Assembly (NCBI GenBank): GCA_019359725.1
Contig: JAHHGR010000027.1
Span: forward strand, 1-56,093
DNA length: 56,093 nt
Reading direction: 5' to 3'
Source of the DNA: Aphanocapsa lilacina HA4352-LM1
GTDB lineage: Bacteria > Cyanobacteriota > Cyanobacteriia > Gloeobacterales > Gloeobacteraceae
Below, in pieces: positions 23,701-31,600 of this stretch. A program made the translations under genes and the position numbers. Below the pieces are notes generated by a model. That model saw only the letters and a program-made list of their open reading frames with translations, did no database searches and had not been told where the DNA came from. Numbering within the stretch: position 1 is the first letter of the stretch; every line of letters begins with the position of its first letter.

Positions 23701-26103
23701 CTGGTATTGCCCATCGACTTGAGCGGCGACCCCGACTTTGCGACTTTGTTGGCTCGGGTGCGCCAGATGGCTTTACAGGCTTATGAGCATCAGCAGCTGC
23801 CGTTCGAGAAACTGGTTGAACACCTGCAACCGCAGCGGGAGTTGGGGCAAAATCCGCTCTTTCAGGTACTCTTCAGCTTGCAAAACGCACCACTGCAGCC
23901 GTGGCAATGGCCGGACGCTCTGCGGGTGGTGCCTGAAACTATCGACACTGCCACGGCCAAGTTCGATGTGTCCCTGGCGGTGGTGCAAACCGAGCAGGGT
24001 CTGCTGCGCGCCACCTTCGAGTACAACTGCGCGCTGTTCGAGGCGGCCACCATCGAACGGTGGGCGGGGCACTATCAAAACTTGCTCGCTGCGGTGGTCG
24101 CGGATCCGAAGTTGCCTGTGTCGCAGCTGCCGATTTTGGGAGCGTCGGAGCGTCGGCAGTTGCAGCAGTGGGGGCGAGGGGCGGATAGAGCGCTCTTGGC
24201 GACCAGTGTGGTCGAGTTGTTGACCGCGCAGCTGAAGCGCACGCCGCAGGCCATCGCGGTGGTCGATGGGCAAGAGCAGCTCAGTTATGAACAGCTTGAC
24301 GAGCGCGCCGGGCGGTTGGCGGGGTATTTGCGCGGTTTGGGTGTGGGCGTTGGGGTGCGCGTCGGGGTGTTGGTGGAGCGGTCGGTGGCGATGGTGGTGG
24401 CGGTGGTGGCGGTGTTGAAGGCGGGGGGGGCGTACGTGCCTTTGGAGGCGAGTTTGCCGGTGGAGCGTCTGCGGTGGCTGGTGTCGGATGCGGGGGTGCG
24501 CTGGGTGCTGAGCGATGAAAGCACGGCGGGTCTGGCGCAGTCGTTGCCGGTGAAGCAGGTGGGTGTAGAGGAGGCGCTCGGGGAGGGTAAGGCTGGGGAG
24601 GCGGTGGAATTTGGTGGCCAGGAGGAGGCGTATGTGATTTACACTTCCGGCTCCACAGGCAAACCAAAAGGCGTCATGATGACGCACGCCCCGCTGGTCA
24701 ATCTGCTCAGCTGGCAGGCGGAGCAGTTGCCGGGTGCGGCCAGGACCCTGCAGTTTGCCTCCCTGGGCTTCGATGTCTCTTTTCAAGAGATTTTTTCGAC
24801 CTGGTGCACCGGAGGCACGCTGGTTTTGATCGAAGAAGCGACCCGTACCGATCCGATTAGTCTGTGGAATGTCATCGTCGAGTCGGCGATCGAGCGGTTG
24901 TTTTTGCCGTATGTCGCCCTGCAGCAGTTGGCGGAAGTTGCGGGCTGTCACCCGCACTTACCTGTGCCTCTGCAGGAGGTGATCGTTGCCGGGGAGCAAC
25001 TGCGCATCACGCCGCAGATTGCAAACTTCTTTGGCCGCTTGCCGGGCTGTACTCTGCACAACCACTACGGGCCGACAGAGAGTCACGTCGTCACCGCCTG
25101 TACACTGAGCGGCCCACCGCAGAACTGGTCGGTGCTCCCGCCCATCGGCCGGCCGATCGCCAATGTGCGCATTGTCGTGCTGGACGGGTATCTGCAGCCG
25201 GTGCCCATCGGTATTCCCGGCGAACTGTATATCGGCGGCGCCGGCCTCGCCCGTGGCTATCTCAACCAGCCCGAGCTGACGGCCGAGCGCTTCATCGCGC
25301 CTTCTGCCGAACTGGAAGCGGGATCTCGGCTTTACCGCACCGGCGATCGGGCGCGCTGGCGGCCGGACGGCCAGCTCGAATTTCTCGGTCGCCTCGACGG
25401 GCAGATCAAACTGCGCGGCTTCCGTATCGAACCCGGCGAGATCGAGGCGGTACTGGCGCAGCATCCGGCCGTCCGGCAAGCGGTGGTCATGGTTCGAGAA
25501 GAGGTGCCCGGCCCCAGGCGGCTGGTGGCATACATCGTGTCCACTCCTGAGGCCCGGCAGCAGGAGGAATCGCTGCGGCAGTACCTGCGTGAGCGGCTGC
25601 CGCAGTACATGGTGCCGTCGGCCTTCGTCCATTTGGCGGCGCTGCCGCTGACGCCCAACGGCAAGGTGGACCGCACAGCGTTGCCGCCCCCGGCCGGCCG
25701 CCGGCAGTCGGATCCGGATGTTGTGCCGTGCACACCGCTGGAGAAGCAGATAGCGACCATCTGGGCACAGGTGTTGGGGATGGAGGATGTCGGCCGGCAC
25801 GACAACTTTTTTGATCTCGGAGGGCATTCGCTGCTGGCGACGCAGGTTCGCTCTCGCCTGCGCGAGGAATTGCAGGTCGAACTGCCGCTGCGTCCCCTGT
25901 TTGAAACCCCCACCGTATCGGGTCTGGCGCGCGTCATCGCCGGATTGCAGGGGCAAAGAAGCGACGCTGAGTGTCGGCCTATTCCCAAGGCGAGCCGCGG
26001 CACCTCTGCTGAGCAGCTGCTGGCGGCACTGCCCCAATTGACGGACCGCCAAGTCGAGGTGCTGTTGGACACACTGTTGTCCGAGCGGGAGGTTACGCAA
26101 TGA
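20722..26103 (+). CDS. NRPS1: FAAL - ACP - C - A(Pro) - PCP
   Basis: This loading and first elongation protein has about 1,793 residues. A fatty acyl-AMP ligase (about 20770-22440; YTSGSTAAPRGVMITHANLL) activates a fatty acid and loads the adjoining carrier (GLDSL, Ser codon at 22645). A condensation domain (about 22825-24160) has an intact HHIAFDEWS at 23221. The adenylation domain (about 24205-25690) contains FDVSFQEIF, AGEQL, HYGPTESHVV and TPNGKVDR. Its pocket residues read D-V-Q-F-I-A-H-V-V, the published proline code. A PCP follows (DNFFDLGGHS, Ser codon at 25828). I prefer ATG 20722 over 20668, but neither has a strong RBS. It overlaps the next gene by 4 bases. The product would be N-acyl-prolyl thioester. 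Confidence 0.92.
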   Translation: MDNRWLGGPAKPNRISTLVEHLCYRAQHQPEQLAVAFLPDGGTECVEQLSYGEMDRRARRVAVQLQALGLAEQRALLLYPPGLDFLIAFLGCLYSRVIAVPLALPLRRMERLQPLAADARAKVALTTARMLKAVAAREDGTLPLAPLPWLATDAPADGEERHWQPPPTASESLAYLQYTSGSTAAPRGVMITHANLLQNMAATVELYRAGEQDVALSWLPHFHDMGLVGGLLEPLYAGVPCYWMPPPAFIQQPLRWLEAIDRYRVTHSGGPNFAYELCARKSAERQPLELDLSCWAVAYCGAEPVRAEVLTQFAETFGCYGFRAQAFCPTYGLAEATLQVTSVPRTEAPRVYAAQPQQLEQGLAVQAPDSATGGRLLVSCGRPTAGTQVLIVHPQRCTRCARGEIGEIWIAGPAVAGGYWQQPEATQRTFGAYLADTGEGPFLRTGDLGFEHGGELFVCGRCKDLIILYGRNLYPQDIEWTVQQSHPALRTDAGAAFAVDMAGQERLVVAQELDFRQVVDIEAVAAAIRQAVYAEHEVQVYTVVLLQAGSIPRTSSGKIRRQACSNDFRTGKLAAVGSSTLEPADEATDSPALTRTALLAAAAPERPALLAAYVQQQLAQRLRTDPSRLDPDTPLGALGLDSLTSIELKARIEADLGVTVLLEDFLGVDGVQGLTRRWLDQLEQPEAVAREPLQPMARPARLPLSFAQERLWFLEQLEPGNPFYHIALSCRLEGALDVSALERSFNAVLERHEVLRTTFSVAAGRPIQRIAPFASFQLPVLALQHLEAAERTAEAARLTGELAVRPFALAVELPMRLQLLRLGEQDHQLLLVFHHIAFDEWSARLLVHELSHLYRTFHHDQSPQLPPPELQYADFALQQRHTLQGDTLHSLLDFWQQLLPKPLPVLQLPTDHPRPPVQTFGGRRYTLTLDPALSEHLSALARRHQATLFMTLLAAFAVLLGRYSAQPTVLIGTPAANRERQEMQQMMGLLTNTLVLPIDLSGDPDFATLLARVRQMALQAYEHQQLPFEKLVEHLQPQRELGQNPLFQVLFSLQNAPLQPWQWPDALRVVPETIDTATAKFDVSLAVVQTEQGLLRATFEYNCALFEAATIERWAGHYQNLLAAVVADPKLPVSQLPILGASERRQLQQWGRGADRALLATSVVELLTAQLKRTPQAIAVVDGQEQLSYEQLDERAGRLAGYLRGLGVGVGVRVGVLVERSVAMVVAVVAVLKAGGAYVPLEASLPVERLRWLVSDAGVRWVLSDESTAGLAQSLPVKQVGVEEALGEGKAGEAVEFGGQEEAYVIYTSGSTGKPKGVMMTHAPLVNLLSWQAEQLPGAARTLQFASLGFDVSFQEIFSTWCTGGTLVLIEEATRTDPISLWNVIVESAIERLFLPYVALQQLAEVAGCHPHLPVPLQEVIVAGEQLRITPQIANFFGRLPGCTLHNHYGPTESHVVTACTLSGPPQNWSVLPPIGRPIANVRIVVLDGYLQPVPIGIPGELYIGGAGLARGYLNQPELTAERFIAPSAELEAGSRLYRTGDRARWRPDGQLEFLGRLDGQIKLRGFRIEPGEIEAVLAQHPAVRQAVVMVREEVPGPRRLVAYIVSTPEARQQEESLRQYLRERLPQYMVPSAFVHLAALPLTPNGKVDRTALPPPAGRRQSDPDVVPCTPLEKQIATIWAQVLGMEDVGRHDNFFDLGGHSLLATQVRSRLREELQVELPLRPLFETPTVSGLARVIAGLQGQRSDAECRPIPKASRGTSAEQLLAALPQLTDRQVEVLLDTLLSEREVTQ
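23180..24668 (+). repeat. Intragenic direct repeat, copy A (C-A core of NRPS1)
   Basis: This 1,489-base segment appears base-for-base identical to 36749-38237 in NRPS3 at a constant offset of 13,569. Translations of the two stretches agree in several reading frames, which implies nucleotide identity. The left edge is a C/G difference at 23179/36748 and the right edge an A/G difference at 24669/38238. It covers the HHxxxDG-containing part of the condensation domain through the YTSGSTGKPKG motif of the adenylation domain. It stops before the substrate pocket. Confidence 0.9.
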
Positions 26104-27611
26104 ACGATATTCAACAATGGCTCGCCACCTTGTCCATTGAGCAGAAGCGGTCGCTTCTAGCTGAGCTGTTGCAGAAGCGGGCGAGTCGGCCCCAGACGTT
26201 TCCTTTGTCCTTTGCGCAGCAGCGGCTGTGGTTTCTCGACCAGATCGAACCGGGCAGTCCCGCTTACAACATCCCGGCGGCGGTCCGCCTGAGCGGCCTG
26301 CTCGACGTTGCGGCCCTCCAGCGCAGTCTGGACGCCATCGTCCGGCGCCACGAGGCGCTGCGGACCACTTTCGGTACCCAGGACGGTCAGCCGGTTCAGG
26401 TGGTCGCCGCCCCGGCGGCGGAGCAAGTCGTAGAGTTGCCGTGCATCGACCTGGGTCTTGCCGACGACGCGCAGATTCTGCAGCTGGCTACCCAGGAGGC
26501 CAGGCGGCCCTTCGATCTGGCATGCGGACCGCTGCTGCGCGCCACGCTCCTGCGGCGGACACCTGAGGAACATGTGCTGCTGTTTACTGTGCACCACATT
26601 GTCTTTGACGGCTGGTCGATCGCGATTTTCCTGCGGGAGCTGGCGGCGCTGTACGAAGGCTTGCGCTCGGGGACGCCACCGGTACTGCCGGAACTGGCCA
26701 TTCAGTACGCAGACTACGCGGTGTGGCAGCACCGGCAACTACAAGGGCCACTTCTGGAAAAGCACCTGGATTACTGGCAGCAGATGCTCGATCGATGTTC
26801 GCCGTTGCGCTTCGTTGAGGAGCGGACGCCGGGCGCAGGGGCCGATCTGCAGGCGGTGTCCCAGCAGGCGCTGACGTTGCCGCAAAGTCTACTGACGGCC
26901 GTCAAGGCCCTGGCGCAGCGCTCGGGGGCAACGCTGTTCATGGTGTTGCTGGCGGCCTTCAAAGCCCTGCTGCACTGCCATGCGCAGCAGACGGACATCC
27001 TGGTGGGCACTCCCATTGCCAACCGCACCCGTGTTGAGACCGAGGGGCTGATTGGCTTTTTTGCCAACACGCTGGTGCTGCGCACCGACCTGTCGGCCGA
27101 TCCGAGCTTCACACAACTGCTTGCGCGGGTGCGGGAGGTTGCCCTGGGTGCTTACGCTCACCAGGAATTGCCCTTTGCAAAGCTGGTCGAGCAGCTGCAG
27201 CCGGAGCGCCACCTCAGCCGCACCCCGCTGTTTCGGGTGTGGTTCGTTCTGCAGGAAGATCCGCTGCCGGCGCTGCATCTGCCGGGTCTGGCACTCAGCC
27301 TGATGGAGGTCCATCCGGGGGTAGCCCGCTACGACCTGAAGCTGAGCCTCTGGGAAGGACCGGAGGGATTGAAAGGCGCCCTGGAGTATAGGCCGGCCCT
27401 ACTCGACGCCGCGACCGTCGCCCGCCTGGCGACGCAGTGGCTTGTGCTGTTGGAGTGCGTGCTCGAAAGGCCGGACATCCGGCTGGGAGAACTAACGGTC
27501 CGACTGAGCGAATTCGACCGGCAGCAGCAGAGCCGTCGGCACCAGGCCTTGCAGCAAAACGCGCTGGCGAAGCTGAAGCAGACCGCACGCAAAAGCGTGG
27601 AGGAAAGTTGA
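26100..27611 (+). CDS. Stand-alone NRPS condensation domain
   Basis: This 503-residue free condensation protein starts within the stop of NRPS1 (ATGA overlap). After a short helical leader (MNDIQQWLATLSIEQKRSLL) comes a full C domain: FPLSFAQQRLWFLDQIEPGS, RHEALRTTFG, intact HHIVFDGWS (26593-26619) and GTPIANRTRVETEGLIGFFA. It ends with a Lys/Arg-rich tail, with no A or PCP domain. The LCL-like motifs suit joining an L-donor to an L-acceptor. Its natural job would be to condense acyl-Pro from NRPS1 with Asp held on NRPS2, because the N-terminal C-like domain of NRPS2 lacks the catalytic histidines. That assignment is inference from gene order and motif loss. Confidence 0.9.
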   Translation: MNDIQQWLATLSIEQKRSLLAELLQKRASRPQTFPLSFAQQRLWFLDQIEPGSPAYNIPAAVRLSGLLDVAALQRSLDAIVRRHEALRTTFGTQDGQPVQVVAAPAAEQVVELPCIDLGLADDAQILQLATQEARRPFDLACGPLLRATLLRRTPEEHVLLFTVHHIVFDGWSIAIFLRELAALYEGLRSGTPPVLPELAIQYADYAVWQHRQLQGPLLEKHLDYWQQMLDRCSPLRFVEERTPGAGADLQAVSQQALTLPQSLLTAVKALAQRSGATLFMVLLAAFKALLHCHAQQTDILVGTPIANRTRVETEGLIGFFANTLVLRTDLSADPSFTQLLARVREVALGAYAHQELPFAKLVEQLQPERHLSRTPLFRVWFVLQEDPLPALHLPGLALSLMEVHPGVARYDLKLSLWEGPEGLKGALEYRPALLDAATVARLATQWLVLLECVLERPDIRLGELTVRLSEFDRQQQSRRHQALQQNALAKLKQTARKSVEES

Positions 27612-27613
27612 CC

Positions 27614-28651
27614 ATGGAACCAGCCCGCGGTCCCAAGCTCGGCCGGCGCCACGCCATCCGCGTGTCCCAGGCGGAACTGGTGCAGAGCGGACTGCTGCCG
27701 TCCGGTTCGCCGTTGCCGCTGCTCGTTCAACCGACCGACACCGGGTTAAGTCTTGCGGCCTGGTTGCAAGCCAACCGGTCCTTGATCGAACAGCAACTGC
27801 GGCGGCACGGCGGTCTGCTGTTGCGCGGCTTCGAAGTCGGCGGCGCCGGCGGCTTCGAGCGCTGTCTGCACGCCGCCGCCCCCGGCGGGCCGCTGCCCTA
27901 CCAGGACGGCTCCTCGCCGCGCAGTCAGGTTCAGGGGCACATCTATACTTCGACGGACTACCCCGCCGAGGCGCCGATCTTCCTACACAGCGAGCTGTCC
28001 TACGCGGGTTGCTGGCCGATGAAAGTGCTGTTTTACTGCGTGCGGCCGGCAGATCGCGGCGGCGAGACGCCAATCGCCGATACGCGCCGGGTTTGGGCGC
28101 GCATTGATCCGGCCGTCCGAGAAGCATTTTGCACCAAAGGCGTGATGTACATCCGCAACTTTGGCGATGGCCTGGGTCTTTCCTGGCAGCAGGCCTTCCG
28201 GACGGCGGAGCCCACCCAGGTTGAGGCCTACTGCCGCCGCCAGGGCATCACCTGCGAGTGGCAGGGGGCCGGCCGCCTGCGTACGCGCCAGGTCCGTCAG
28301 GCGGCAGCTGTCCATCCGCACACAGGGGAGGTGGTCTGGTTCAACCACGCGGCCTTCTTCCACCCGAGCACCCTGACACCGGCGGTCCGCGACGCCCTGC
28401 TGGCGCAGTTGGCCCCGGAGGAGCTGCCGTACTACACCTGTTTCGGCGACGGGTCAGCCATCGCCGCGGAGGTCATCGAGCAGGTGCGCGCCGCGTACCG
28501 GCTGGAGACCAGCGTGTTCGCCTGGCAGGCACAGGACGTGTTGCTGCTGGACAACATGCTGACGGCGCACGGCCGCAACCCCTACACAGGCGCCCGCCAG
28601 GTGCTGGTGGGTATGGCGGAACCCCACGGTCTCCCGAAAGCCGAGCAGTAG
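27614..28651 (+). CDS. TauD/SyrP-type Fe(II)/2-oxoglutarate dioxygenase, probable aspartate beta-hydroxylase
   Basis: This is a 345-residue non-heme iron oxygenase. I chose ATG 27614, preceded by GAGGAAAG, two bases after the previous stop. The metal triad is visible as His125-x-Glu127 in FLHSELSYAG and His319 in LTAHGRNPYTGARQVLV; the following Arg fits the 2-oxoglutarate salt bridge. The H-x-E form occurs in clavaminate-synthase and AsnO-like members. SyrP-like enzymes hydroxylate the beta-carbon of aspartate while it is tethered to an NRPS carrier. The next gene contains an adenylation domain with an aspartate code, which supports that substrate. The product, beta-hydroxy-Asp, is a bidentate iron ligand in many siderophores. 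The stereochemistry cannot be read here. Confidence 0.87.
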   Translation: MEPARGPKLGRRHAIRVSQAELVQSGLLPSGSPLPLLVQPTDTGLSLAAWLQANRSLIEQQLRRHGGLLLRGFEVGGAGGFERCLHAAAPGGPLPYQDGSSPRSQVQGHIYTSTDYPAEAPIFLHSELSYAGCWPMKVLFYCVRPADRGGETPIADTRRVWARIDPAVREAFCTKGVMYIRNFGDGLGLSWQQAFRTAEPTQVEAYCRRQGITCEWQGAGRLRTRQVRQAAAVHPHTGEVVWFNHAAFFHPSTLTPAVRDALLAQLAPEELPYYTCFGDGSAIAAEVIEQVRAAYRLETSVFAWQAQDVLLLDNMLTAHGRNPYTGARQVLVGMAEPHGLPKAEQ

Positions 28652-28666
28652 TATCCGAGAACGCCC

Positions 28667-31600
28667 ATGGCATCGCAAAAGCTCGAAGGCTACGCCCTCT
28701 CCCCACAACAACAGCGCCTGTGGCGGCTGCAGCAGCGCCACCGCACCCAGCCCTACCGCGCGCTTTGCACCGTCTCGATCGAAGGTAAGCTCGACCGCGC
28801 CGCCCTGGGCGCCGCCTGGCAACAGGTGGTCGGGCACCACGAGATCCTGCGCACCGTCTTCGAGGCGCTGCCGGGGATGGTGCTGCCCCTGCAGGTGATC
28901 CGCACCGATCTGGCCGTACCGCTGCGCGAACACGACTGGAGCGGTCAAAAGCCCCAGCAGCAGCAGCTGGCAGCGCTTTGGGAGACTTTAGTGCAGCGGA
29001 AGTTCGACTACGGCCGGGGGCCGCTGCTGGAGGGGCACCTTGTGGCTCTGGGGCCTCGGCATCACCAGCTGCTGCTGGCCCTGCCCGCGCTATGCGCCGA
29101 CGCGGCGGCGCTCCATCAGTTGGTACAACAGCTGAGCGACGCCTACGCCGAGCACCTGGGCGCCGCACCCCGGCTTACCGAGGCGCCGCTGCAGTACGCG
29201 GATCTGGCCGCCTGGCTGAATGAATTGCTGGAGGCGGATGAGACGGCCGCCGGGCAGGATTTCTGGCGCAAGCCGCCGCCAGAGTTGCCGACGCTGCGGC
29301 TGCCTTTCGAGCGCGCGGGTGCAGCGGAGGGCGACTACCAACCGTGGTCTACCCCCCCGGTGCTCCTGCCCCCTGCGCTGAGCGCCAAACTGGAGCATTT
29401 GGCCCTGCGTAGCGCCACCTCCCTGGATATGGTTCTGCTGGCCGGCTGGGGGATCCTGCTGGGGCGGCTGTCGGGAGCAAGCGACGTGTTGATCGGCGTG
29501 GGCTGTGACGGGCGGCCCTATCCGGAACTGCAGCAGGCGATGGGTCCGTTGGCCAAGTATCTGCCCGTGCACTGCCGTCTGGGGGAGGAGCCCTTCGCTG
29601 CGGTGCTGGCACAGGTTGCCGACGAGGCCCACCAGGGCCGCCGGTGGCAGGAGTACTTCGCCTGGCAGAATCTGGACCAGATGCCCTTTTGGCCCTTCGG
29701 CTTTGACTATCGGAACCGGCCTGACGCCTGGGTCGTCGCGGACGTGCGCTTCGCGCTGCAGCGGCAGTCTGCGCCCATCGACCGGTGCAAAGTCGAATTG
29801 GTGTGCGTTCGAGTGGGCGAGGCGCTCAGCGCCCAACTGGTCTACGACGCGGATCTGCTGGCGGCGGAGGCGGTGGAACCCCTGCTGGGACGGTGGCAGG
29901 CGCTGCTGGCCGATGCCGCCGAGCAGCCCCAGCTGCCGCCCGGCCGATTGGCGGTCCTCGGTGAGGACGAGCGACGGCGGCTGCTCGTGGACTTCAACGG
30001 TGCACCAGCGGCCGCCGCGCTCGCGGGGTGCTTCCCGCGTCTATTCGAGGCGCAGGTGGAGCGCACCCCGGAGGCTACGGCACTGGTGTACGAAGAGCAG
30101 CAACTGACTTACCGGGAGTTGAACCGACGGGCGAACCAGCTGGCCCATCACCTGCGCTCACGGGGAGTCGGACCGCAGGTGCGCGTCGGTCTGCAGCTGG
30201 AGCGATCACTGGAGATGGTCATCGCCTTGCTGGGGGTATGGAAGGCGGGCGGTGCCTACGTGCCGCTCGATCCGGCGCTGCCGGCGCCGCGGCTCGCCTG
30301 GATGGACGAGGATGCGCAGGTGCAGCTGGTGCTGACTACTGGTGCCGATGTCCAGCAAAGCGGGGACGGCCGGCGAATGCGCCTCGATGCTGAGCAGGCG
30401 GCGCTTGCCCGGCACAGCGAGGCCAACCCGGGCCATGCCGTCGCGCCATCCCACCTCGCCTACGTGCTGTACACCTCCGGCTCGACTGGCCGCCCGAAGG
30501 GCGTGGCCGTCGAGCATGGTCAGTTGCTCAACTATCTGCAGGGTATTTTGCCGCGGCTGGATCTGCCGCCGGGGGCGAGTTTTGCCCTGGTTTCCACCTT
30601 TGCCGCCGACCTGGGCCACACGGTGCTGTTCCCGGCGCTGTGCACCGGCGGCTGCCTGCACATCGTCTCTGGGCCGCGCGCCTTTGACGCCGACGCCTTA
30701 GCCGCTTACAGCCGTCTGCATGGCATCGACTGCTTGAAAATTGTCCCCTCTCACCTGGATGCCCTGCTGAGTGCCGCGCAGCCCGCGGATCTGCTGCCGC
30801 GCCGCTGCCTGGTCCTTGGCGGCGAGACCTGCCACTGGGAGCTCATCGCCAAGTTGCGGCAGTTGGCTCCGACTTGCCGTATTCTCAACCACTACGGACC
30901 GACGGAGGCGACGGTGGGTGTGCTGACCTATCTGACGGAGGAGCGCCCGCACCCGGACGCCGCGACGGTGCCGCTCGGGCGTCCCCTGGCTAATACCCGG
31001 GTCTACGTGCTGGACGGGCACCGGCGGCCGGTGCCCGTGGGGGTACCGGGCGAGCTGTATATCGGGGGGAGGAGCGTCGCCCGCGGCTACCTGAACCGTC
31101 CAGAGCTGAGCGCCGAGAAATTCGTGCCCGACCCGTTCAGCGACCAGCCGGGGGCGCGGCTCTACCGCACCGGCGACCGGGGGCGCTGGTTGCCCGACGG
31201 CCAGCTCGAATTTCTCGGTCGTCTCGACGGGCAGATCAAACTGCGCGGCTTCCGTATCGAACCCGGCGAGATCGAGGCGGTGCTCGCGCAGCATCCGGCG
31301 GTGAGCGCCGCTGCTGTCGCCCTGCACGAGGCAGTTCCCGCTCAGCCGCAGCTCGTGGCTTACATCGTACCGGCCGCCGCCGGATTGGACCTGGAGTCGC
31401 TGCGCCCGTATCTGAGGGAGCGGCTTGCCGCGCACATGATTCCCTCGCGCTGCGTCGCGCTGCGGGCACTGCCGCTGACGCCCAACGGCAAGCTCGACCG
31501 CCGGGCCCTCCCGGCTCCCGATACCGCCCTTTCCCGGGAGGCGACCCCACGCACTCCTGCTGAGCAAGTTCTGGCGCAGATCTGGGCGCAGTTGCTGCGG

